Shown here piece after piece: positions 41,696 to 52,300 of a DNA stretch of 64,000 nt (positions are counted from its first letter, which is position 1; every line of letters starts with the position of its first letter). The position numbers and the translations under genes were made by a program. The notes under the pieces are model-generated. The model was given only the letters and a program-made list of their open reading frames with translations. It did not search any database and had not been told where the DNA came from. Origin of the DNA: Heloderma charlesbogerti (lineage: Eukaryota; Chordata; Lepidosauria; Squamata; Helodermatidae); contig JANEZZ010001960.1 in assembly GCA_026122225.1 (NCBI GenBank), forward strand, positions 620,001 through 684,000, read 5' to 3'.

Positions 41696-41900
41696 CTTAC
41701 AACCCACCAAGCAGAATGCAGTCCATCAGCCATGTACACCTGCAAAGTGCTCTTCTGGCAGCTCCCCTGTTTTAGCTGTCTCCAGTAGACAGGAAGAGAT
41801 TTATCAGGCTAGTGGTGGGCATGCACATACAGCTGATGGGCGACCAATTGTGCTGGGCTGCTCTAGAGCCTTATTCTGATATAGGACAAGTCTAAGCGCA

Positions 41901-42040
41901 TTTATTTGCCAGAGCACATGCCTGGAGTGAAATGATTGACAAGTTCTTTTTTCTTCTTCTTAAAAGAGCCTTGTATTATGCAAATACTACTGCACCTTTA
42001 AATAGATCCAGTAACCTAGATATATCTAGGAGATTTTAGC

Positions 42041-42102
<62 letters not shown>

Positions 42103-43280
42103 ATCTCTTCTAGCATGGTTCAAAAGCTGTTCTTATGTCTGCTTAGACCACAATGCTAACACACTGCTGTAAAAAAAGGGAGCAGATGCCATGTTCAGGA
42201 GCAAACAGTTGGAACTGTGGACATTTCCCAAGGAGGTATGCTTCCATGTATCTAGCAAAACAAGCAACTTCAGTCCAGCAGAAAAATGATTTGAGAAACA
42301 AGTAGCATATGGGAAAGTGTTAGCAAAATTGTAAGAGAGCATATTTTCTTGTTCAAATGTCTATAAATAATGCCATATTACAAAGGTCTGAAAGGAAGAA
42401 ATGGCATGAGAATCCAGTCTTGACCTTTCCAAATAGGTCTGTGGTCTGATCCTACTGAACACACAGATTACTACTTCTTTATAAAATCCATGTCAGCAAG
42501 GATTTTCAATACGATGCTAGTCCTTTTGAAATAACGCCAGTGTTCTTTTTGGATCTCTTGAAATGGATGTTAGATCTGGTCCGAATAAGAGGAACTCCCT
42601 CCTTCTGTACAGCTGAGGTCCCCTTTAAGACTTTAGGTAACTTTAGAACTCTGCCCATCCACCCACATCTGTACATACATGGCTTCCATTTAAAAAGCGT
42701 ACACAGTGACACAGTGTATACTTCAGTTTGCCAACATGCACAATATTCCCTGAGCATGTTTTCAATATCAAAGGTGTTTTATGTATCTTCCCCACACACA
42801 CGCCCCTTCCCTAAGATGTAATCATTTGGTATCATGGGACTTTCTTCTAGGCATTGATCAACATTTGGAATGTAACAATTCTAATCTCTAACTACTGTAA
42901 AAGGAAAACCACGAAAGATTTCCTTGGACAGTAATCACTTTAGGATAGGCACTCCTAGTAGGATAGGCGCTTCTACTGCTGCCCGCTTGGGTCTTCACAC
43001 TGTGTACTGAAGGCTGAAGATAAATGTACTTCCCTCCAAAAGATCAGAGTTGCAAAACAATTCATGAGGTGGGTGAGAAGTGGCGCAGGTGTTTTCCAGC
43101 TCTAGCTTGTAGGTAAGCAAGATAGCATCCAGCTATACATTAAAAAAAAGTAGTATTATGGCTTTAAGTTCTAGAGGCATCAAATCTTTTCCAGGTCTCA
43201 GGTTTCATTTCCTTTCTCTTTGTTGTCAAGGTAAGAGCAGTTAAAGTCGCTGTCTTTACAGATGATCTCCACTTTTATCT
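41901..43280 (-). other. TSPAN14: probable TSPAN14 3' UTR with candidate poly(A) signal
   Basis: The first AATAAA on the minus strand after the stop is at 41901-41906, about 1.38 kb downstream of the stop. The stretch has no transposon coding sequence and contains a TA/GT microsatellite (42036-42103). The UTR could be longer if this signal is not used. Confidence 0.45.
42036..42103. repeat. (TA)n/(GT)n compound microsatellite
   Basis: ATATATATATAT followed by GTGTGTGT runs with a TATATGT interruption. Confidence 0.95.
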
Positions 43281-43352
43281 TCAGAAGCGGAACCCTGCCT
43301 TCACAGCTTCAATATCAGAAATCAGTGTCCTGGCCAGGTAAATCCCGAATAT
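43281..43352 (-). CDS. TSPAN14: TSPAN14 last coding exon with stop
   Basis: 72 nt: IFGIYLARTLISDIEAVKAG then FRF and stop TGA (43281-43283). The end of TM4 and the short cytoplasmic tail match TSPAN14; the last residues differ slightly (GFRF). The acceptor is TTGGTTAG. Confidence 0.95.
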   Translation of the reverse strand: MFGIYLARTLISDIEAVKAGFRF

Positions 43353-46300
43353 CTAACCAAGGAAAACAAAAAAGAGACACACAAAACAAGTACCATTTAG
43401 AAGAGAAAAATTGTTTGGTGCTCTTCCTGAAAATAAAAGGAGAGAGACAAATTCATGTAGTCTGTTACATGTAGCCTGGAAAGAATTGCAATCTGTCTTA
43501 ATGGTTCTGGGATACTACAAAAACGAGCTGCAAGAACCATTTAGTGCTAGTGAAAGAAAAATCATTAGGACTTCTCAGTCTTGAGTGGTTTGGATGGATC
43601 CAATGAGGTTTTTTTGTGCTTAAGCCACTGAAAAATGTTACACTCATTTCAAATTGGAACGCTTTTACAGTTGCTTTGTAAAGCTGAGATTTGTGACCTT
43701 AGCTTGGAAAAGAAGTGTTTTCCCGTTTCAGTCAGCACAACCTGTTTATTCCTCTATTTCCCTTCAGAAGGCAGTAGCAACTGCACAGGGATTGGACAGG
43801 GTCTCCCTCTCTCTCTCAAAACAATCCATACAAAAACATCTGCCTGAACAATTTTCTTGATGCAAGGGCAAAAAACCCAGAACAACATTGTTAAGGTTAC
43901 CAACCAGCCAGCATTTTATGGGCCCAACCAGTAGTACCATTTTCCATCAGGAAGCTAGTGTCAAGGAGTCTATCTGGAAAGCCAATGGAATCTAGGTTCT
44001 GCCTAGAGATGTGAAGGCCTGGAAAAAAACTGGAAACATTCGGGGGGGGGACGACTTTTCTTTTGCCAAGGACCATTTTTGTTTTTTTCTGAAAAACTGG
44101 AAAAATTGAACAGCTTTGGATTATGACATATTTTCTTTTGGAATTTAAAACAAAGTATTTATACATTGTTACCCAGCCTTCACTCACTTCTAAAAACTAT
44201 GTAATCAGAACAGTTTTATAGAAAGACTAGAAATGTAAAATGTCTGGAAATAATGAAGCCATGGAGAAAAATACATTTTTACTCCTCTCTGTAAGATTAC
44301 CAACATAGTTATTTCTTTCATTCCTTATTAAAATTATTGATCTAAAGTATATTTTACTGATAGACATTTATGCTCAGTAGAGCATAAATGCTCAGTAGTC
44401 ACCATTGTGCATTCCTGACAGCTTGGGTTTTGTTCTATGGAGTCCTGTATTTCTGATGCTGTAGCAGTCATTTAATATAGTTCTAATCTATTCAGACAAT
44501 AATTACAAACTTACTGAGTGTACTTTTGAAAGTTTTAAAATATAATGACAATTTTATGAGCAAACTAAGTCATAAATAAAATAACTTTAGGAACAGAACT
44601 GCTGCTTTATGTTCCTAAAGCAGCCCTCCCCAACTTAGTGCCCTTCACATGTTTGGACTACAGTGCCCAGCATATCTGACCATTGGCCATGCTGCCCAAG
44701 GTTGATGGGAGCTGAAGTCCAAAATATCCAGAGGGCATCAGCTTGGGGAAGGCTGCCTTAAAGCAACAAAATGACTTTAGATCTGTAAAGAGCACTAAAA
44801 AAAAAAAAGTATTGCTTATTTTTAAATTTTTCCAAATTTCCAATTTTTCTGAAAAAACCTGGAGGGAAAACACTTTTTCAATGGCCTCAAAATTTCTGGA
44901 CATTTTACATCTCTAGTTCTGCCATGTTCTGTCTCCCCCCCCCCCCCCGCCACTGGATTCTACTCTGACTCCATGTCCCAGCGCTGATAGTTTTGAGATT
45001 TCTTGGATCTCCAAATGTAGCTCTGTGAGGTATGGTGTAGAAAGAGGTTCTGCACCCCTGGTGTAAAGCAATGAATTCCCGAACAGCCATATTAATAATT
45101 GATCTACTGGAGGTTCTTGGACAGCCCACCCACAACACCAGCCTTGCAAGTCATTGATGAATTCCAAATTAACAGGTTACAATTCTAACTCACTGCACAG
45201 CCCAGTGTCATGAACTTTGGTTTGGAAATCTCAGACCTTTTAAAAATAAATAAATACAGACTTCTTTGTAAACCATTTCCAGCTAAATGGGATCAGGTAG
45301 AACTGCATGATACAAAAACCATTTGAATGTGCTTAGTTCAAAATAAGCAAACCCAGCACCTTGGGGGCTACACAATGATCTCCCCTCCCCTCCACCCTCC
45401 TGAAATACTGTGGGACTCAGTGGATTCTCACAATCCTTTGGGACCCCTTTGTAGAGGCTTCAGAGCATCTATAGGATAGACTTCAGCTTCTGTAGCTCCT
45501 TCTGTCCCATCCTTGGAGGTTCTCCAAACCCTGGCCTCACAGGCTAAAATCCCTCATCATGAGATTCCTTGTGACAAGTAATGGTCTACACCAACATTCC
45601 CCAACCTCGCACCCACCAGATGTGTTGAACTATAATCCCCATCATCCCCAGCTACATGGCCAATGTGGACAATAGGAGCTGCAGTCCAACACATCTGGAG
45701 GGTGCCAGGTTGAAGAAGGCTGGTCTTCTTCACAGCTTCTTGAGAGTCTGAATCTACCAGAACAGCGACAAATTTCAAGGGCAGAATCAGAGAAGAAGAG
45801 GAGCAGACATACACTGAAAATTCCAGGAGAAACCCTAAATCCACCATCAAATTCTACCTTGGGTGGAATTCAGTAACTGTATTTTTTTTAGGGAAGTAAA
45901 GGCCACCCAACAACTCTTTTATACTGCTTCTCCTCTCTAATAATTAGTCCTCCCCCAAAACATGAGATAGTAGGCAGAAGAAGATCCAGTCATCAACAGG
46001 TTAGAAATAAGATTTATTACCTGAACAGGCCAGGCACCACTCACCTGCAGTAATGAAATTGCAACAAAGACTCCTGCCACAATGTAAATATTCCGGGGCA
46101 ACCAGGCTTCCAGAGCAGGGATGCAGCCTCTGGTGAAGATGCGTTCATCCCAAAAGGATTGGCTCTGGAAGAGGAAAACGGGGTGGGGAGGTGGAAAATA
46201 TTACACACGTGTATTTCATTTTTGTTGTTTGGTCCGTTTTTAAGAAAGGGATTCAAAATACAAGAATGGGACGCTGTGTGCTACAGGCAGGGCTGTGCTA

Positions 46301-49300
46301 AATGTATTTACATTCTGCACCCAGAAAACCTGGATTCTACAACCTGAGCAACTTGCACGGTTTCTTATTTTGCATGACGTATTCTGCAGTTCTCATGGTC
46401 TTGCTACATTCATTATAATGATGTGGCTTTTGCCCTGCTCCTCAGCAAAGCATAAAACACAATACATATTCTGATTTTGTTAGTTATGGAAGGTGCACAA
46501 CACTGGGAAGCTTCAGTCCTAACGTTTGGAAGACTTATTCAGCCACTTCTTTGGCTTTTAGATTTCAGCAGCCTTATCCATACTCTTTAAAGCATTTCTT
46601 CAAAACTGTAAAGGCTAGAAACTGGCTCTCTTTTTTAAATATGAAAACATACACCTGAACAGGAAATCTGAACCCATGCAGGGGACACCGGGCTGCTTAT
46701 GCTCCTCCTGCCCCCAACACCCCCATCCTCACACTTACTGAAGTGAGTGGTAAGGTCTGAAGGGGGCGTATTCTTGTGTTCACTTGAACGTGAGTAGAAG
46801 CCTCTGGGCAATTGAGAACTCTGCTTGGCGCGTCAAGGTGAGGAACAGAGAAGGCCAAGTGGGTGGGTGTACTCAGCCCTGTGCCCTCTACACAGTTTAT
46901 TTCCTGTTCAGACATAATTCCTGAACAGAGCTCAAGATTCTCAGAAATCTGAATTCTACACTTGCTACCACATGGCCTTCTTCTGTACTCCTGTGAAATC
47001 ACAGCACACAGCCAGCCCTGGCTATAGGCTAGTTCACATGTATTGTATTTCATCTTCAATTCTGTAAGCCACTCAGACAAATAGAATTTTCATAACAATT
47101 TAAAAGCAATACAGTGCTTTTTGAGGACATGGGTTCACATATTCCAGGCCTCAGGAATGATGTGAAATCAATCAATGTGCATGTATGTGTTAACCAGTCA
47201 GGAAGCTCTAGTGTGGGCTGGTCCATGAAGTCACGAAGAGTCGGAAGCGACTGAACGAATAAACAACAAAAACAACCAAAATTAAGCCTGTAATGGGAAT
47301 CAAACTCTTGTCCATGAATGGATCTGGGGCCAGTACACCTACTTTTGTCTAGTAAGGAAAGCAGGAGTAGCAATGTTCTGAGCTCCCATTTTTGGCTGCT
47401 CAAAACTACTTCCAGACAACAAAAATCAGTCATGGAAATGGCCCAGTCCTCGGCCAGGTACATTTATCAGTGACACAGTAAGTATGCAGGTAGATGGCAA
47501 TCTGGTGCGAGCTAGAGTATCGAAGAAAAAAAATGGTGGTGGTGGGAAAAACTCCACCACCACTGAAAACATTTGGGTTTTAATTGTATCCCTAAAGATC
47601 AAAATGCTGACAAAATCCAAAACATACCTAAAACTAGATGGCAACAATTACACAGTTTAAGATACAATTATTTACCACCACCTACTATCCAGCTCCCCTT
47701 TTGATCATGTTTACACACATAGACACTACACAAAAATGAAGAGTAGCTGACATTTGGCCTGTGAAAGCTCCCATATGACTGACAGAACACGCCTCCCCGC
47801 CCCCAAACACTTTTCTTAGTGTGAAGTAGGTAAGCAAACCCATGGATATCATGATGCCTATCCCTGCCTTTATTGGGTCTCCGAAGCTTGAAACAAGGAG
47901 CAATGCTGGCCACTCCTCTTTTGTAGGACACAAGGCTAGAGAGGAATGAACATCTTATACCCACACATCCAAACTCCAGTAATTTTACCAGTCATCCAAG
48001 TAAGCCACACAGCACACTGGAATGGAGACAGGGAGCTACCCGCATTTCAAGCACATGCTGATGGCAGATGACAAAGACAAGCAATGGAAAGACACACGTT
48101 TGCAAACTACAGTGTCCCACATGATTCTGGAAAGTCTACTGGAAAGACTTCTGAAAGACTTCTGCTATGGCAGTGGATATGAAAGGACACTTCATGCCTC
48201 TCCTGGTTTCGCGCACAAAAATCTGTGTGTTTCATCGGTTGATGCTTTCTTTAAACTGACCCTACCTACTACACAACTGTGGGGCAGTAAAAGTGGTGGT
48301 GGAGGGGAGAAAAATAAATGAGAAAAAGGGTAACACAGGAAACACTCACCAGATTCCTGACATCATAGCCACACTGTGTGTTCACAACATTTTGCTGAAG
48401 AGAGAAAAAAATTAACATAGATTATCAGCCATGATGGGATTTGTATTCATGTCTTGTTTTAAACACAGAATCCCAGTATGAAGAGACTTTTGGGAGTACC
48501 ATGCATTCAAGACTTTAGAGGATACTTTACATAAATACACACACACACACACACTTACTTCAGGAAACACTTCCCTTCCCAATCTGCTGTATTACTATTG
48601 AACCAAGAAGACAGGAAATAGCTTACAGCAGGATCTGGGATGCAGCAGGAAAATGGGACCCCACACCTCTCACGGCTTTTGCTTGCACTACTGCAGTTGA
48701 AGTAAATGTTAAGGTTCCAATCGTTGGGATTCTCAGCACCGCAGCATTGATTCTGCAAGAAATAAATAACTCTGTGTAACAATAGGGATGTACTGAAGTA
48801 TTCAGTGCTCCCAACAACTCTCTGTAAAAGGAATCTAACTGTGGATTCTAAATAACATAAGCAGAAGGACTGTAAAAATTCTCCCAGCGCAAAACAAGGT
48901 TTGATGGGTTGCACTTAGAGGCAGGCATCTAGCATTCACAGTACCAGTAAGCCGCAAACACTCTCTCTATTTATTTCATTGGGTTGGTGCAGCTGTGGGA
49001 GGGGGAGATCTTCCTACCAAAAGACAAGGTATATAACCAGCAGGCTCACATGACGTATCTGTTGCTGCGCTCCAGATTGGAGGGAGAGGAACAAATATTT
49101 GAATGTCTACTCCACCTAAAAAGTTCCCTGCATGTATAAAACTATAACAAGGCAAAGATTATAGACTACAAGCTCCTCCCTAGTTTTCTATGTGTGATTA
49201 TTCAAAGAGTACAGCAACAAATGCATCACTAGGTCACTGACCAAGTAGCTTGGCTCTGGTGTCATCATTATTCTAAAGACATGTTCATGGTCTGTTTTGC

Positions 49301-52300
49301 TATATATGCACCCCACCTTTCCTCCAAAGTGATCAAGGTGTCATACATGGGTTTATCCTTACTATAATCCAGTGAGGTAATTAGGCTGAGAGGTTGTGAC
49401 TAACCCAAGGTCATCCAGAGAACGTCATGGCTATGGCTGGATGTCGATTTCAACCCAGGACTCCTCTAACCACTACGCCACTCAATGCCAAACCATAGCC
49501 ACATTTGTACTGAGTGCCAAACCATGGTTTTAACGCTATGTGCATGAGCTGGAATGCGCCACAGCAGAGCGAAATTACTAAAATCAATTTCATACAATAA
49601 AGCCAAGACCAGTACAAAACAAGTCAGCATAAAAACATGCAAACAAAACTTAAAACCACACTAAAAGCGTGGTGAAATACAAACGTTTCAGCAGCTTACC
49701 TGAAGCTTAAGAGAGAGGGAACCAACAAAGCCTCTCTAGGGAGGGAGTTCCACAATCTGGGTGACACTACAGTAGTTGTCTTGTCTTGTATCCCAGCCAC
49801 TCATGCTTCTAAAAGTAGTGATCAAGGACAGTGTGGCAAGAGGTGGTCTTTTGAAAATCCTGGCGTCTAACTTTTTAGGGCACGGGTGGGGAACTTGTGG
49901 CCCTCAAGATGTTGTTGGACTCAAACTCCCATTAGCCCCAGCCAGCATGGCCAATGGACAGGGATGATAGAAGCTGGAATCCAACAACATCTTGAGGGCC
50001 ACAAGTTCCCCACCCTGGAGGAACTGGGGTGATGTGATCAGCAAAGTGGGCACGAGAAATCAGTCTGGCCATTGCATTTTTGTACCAGCTGAAGTTTCCA
50101 AACACTTTTTGGAGTCTCACACACAGCACATTACAGTAATCCAGTCTGGATGCAACCAGGGCATGTGTGGCAGTGACCAGAACTGCTTTATGCAGAAAGC
50201 GGCATCACCAGCATACCAGATGAAGCCATGGAAAAGCGCCCCCATCCATGGCTGCCACCAGCGCAACTAGAGATAAGGCCAGGTCCACAACACTCCCAAG
50301 TCTTTCAAAGAGAAAAGCAACTCCATCGAGAACAGGTCACATCCCAACTCTGGTTCAGCAGTCCTACTGACTTTTCCCTTGTCTGGAATAAGACTCAGCT
50401 TATTAGCCCACATCCAATCCATTACTGCACTAACCGATTCAATACACCTTTGGCATCAAATGAAAAAGAGAGAGAGAGCCGGGTATCTTCCATATATTGA
50501 CGACATCCAACCCCAAATTGCTGGATAATCTCTCCTGGCGGTTTCATGTAGACGTTAAATAGCATGGATTCATGGATAATAAAACAGAAGCCCATGGCAC
50601 CCCAGAGGCCAACGGCCAAGTGGTCCAACAGGAGTCCTCCAGCACCAGCTTGTGGGATCTGCCAGTCAGATAGGGCCAGACCCACCACAAAGCGGTGCCC
50701 CCAATTCCCATCCCGGACAGGTGCCCCAGAAGGATGGGTGATGGTAATGATCATGGTTCTGTGCAGGGGTAATCTGTTCAAACCATTCAAGTACTACAAT
50801 TCCATGGTCGAAATTCTTCAGAGAATCCGATAAATGGCACAGAGTTAAAGAGCAGCCATTTTCTAGCCCTTTTCCTGCCCCCCTTCTCTGTGTGTGTGTG
50901 CCACCCACTTCTTTCTCTGCTGCTGCTGCTTGGGGAGGGTCAAATCTGGTCATATGCAGCTATTTTTTTAAATTAGACTAAAGGCTGTATAAAATTAGGC
51001 CAAGGGTCGCAGGACCGCAGGTTGCCCACCTCTGCTTTAGGCTGAAAAGAGAGATTTCCAAACACCGGAAGAGAAAAATTTGCATGCTGCATGGCTGTAC
51101 CTCTCCCTTTTGGGGCTTTCTGTCATGCTGCCAATATCATTTCCCCTGCAACTCATCCTTGTCTATACTCTTCTTATCCAAAGATTTTTTTAAAAAAAGA
51201 AAAAACACTAGCATTTGCTACTGGTTTCACAATTTAAAAAAAGAACCATGCAGGTTAAGGACAATTGATCAAAACAGCTTACCATTTTCTGCAACGAATC
51301 TATGAGGTTCTGCAGGTCAATGTCATCCCGGTAAGACTTAATATTGTTCTTGAAGAATGTCTCCACCCTGTCTTTCACCCAGTCTTGGAACAAGAAAGCC
51401 AGCACAGCTACCGCCAACTCCATGACAAAAATGAGCACAATTGTGCCACAGAACTGCAAAAGGGAGGCACGGGGCGGGTTATGGGGAGAGGAATGAGGTT
51501 GTGCTCAAAAGCAGAAGCAGGCCGGTTGTTTTCCACCCATGTTCTAGGGACCCCTGGAGGCTCCTCAGGATTTAACAAAGAGTTCCTCAATAAGATCAGT
51601 AATTGTGATCACGTTTCCCTGAAAGAGAGCTTGCCCACAGCTTGCCACTGATCTTCCCCTCCAATATCAATATACAGGGATGGGGGAGCATTGGCACACA
51701 CTAAATTCCATGTATCCATCTAGTTTCCCACTGAGTATCCTAAAATAGGCTCAGAACTCTCTTCAACACACCATGGTTCCTTGGCATACAATGACCCAGT
51801 TCGGAAATTAAACAACCTATGGTCAACAAACCCAACAACAAACCATGGGTTAAAACTCTGGGCCACGACAACAACCCAGGAACGGGGTTGTTTCAGTGAA
51901 AGAAAGCAGGCAAACAGGCAAGAACAAGCATGCTTGCTCACACTCACAAAGAACCCATGGTTTGTTAACCATAGATTGTTTGATCATCTGAACTGGGTCA
52001 CAGTGATAGGGAAAGGGCTCCCCCAGAAGGTAGCAAGTTTGGAAACCACTGAGGTAGGCCAATGAGAATTTTCATGCAAAGCTTGCAAAGACCAATAAAA
52101 CTGAATGGATAACCCCTCCTCCCTCAACACCCTCCCACCCAATCCTGTGAAAGAGCTGTATCTCCTTTGGTTCTAGCAATCTGTAAAATGTGTTAAGACT
52201 CTTACTGAACAAAGAAACAAGAAAGCTAGGCAGAGAAAATGGAATCTTCTGAAATATGTGAGCCTGAAAATAGAGTTAACACTTTTGTGAAAACCCACAT

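Larger units (their letters stand above)
36027..41880. other. intergenic region between the two convergent genes
   Basis: It includes the RAP1GDS1-like 3' UTR, whose end I cannot place (ATTAAA near 36821 and AATAAA near 39899 are candidates). Contents: CR1 3' end (36866-37330), MITE (38484-38783), BovB end (38848-39007), hairpin MITE relic (39190-39330), hAT-like MITE (about 40095-40345), short CR1 end (40395-40440) and MITEs at 41040-41135 and 41420-41695. No host exon was recognised. Confidence 0.7.
43353..46044 (-). other. TSPAN14 intron
   Basis: It contains hairpin MITEs at 44616-44758 and 45590-45722 and a C-rich run at 44933-44948. Nothing else was recognised. Confidence 0.85.
48753..51282 (-). 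other. TSPAN14 intron
   Basis: It contains a SINE relic (49305-49490) and an L2 fragment (49565-50735) interrupted by a hairpin MITE (49884-50018). 48753-49300 and 50740-51282: nothing recognised. Confidence 0.8.
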
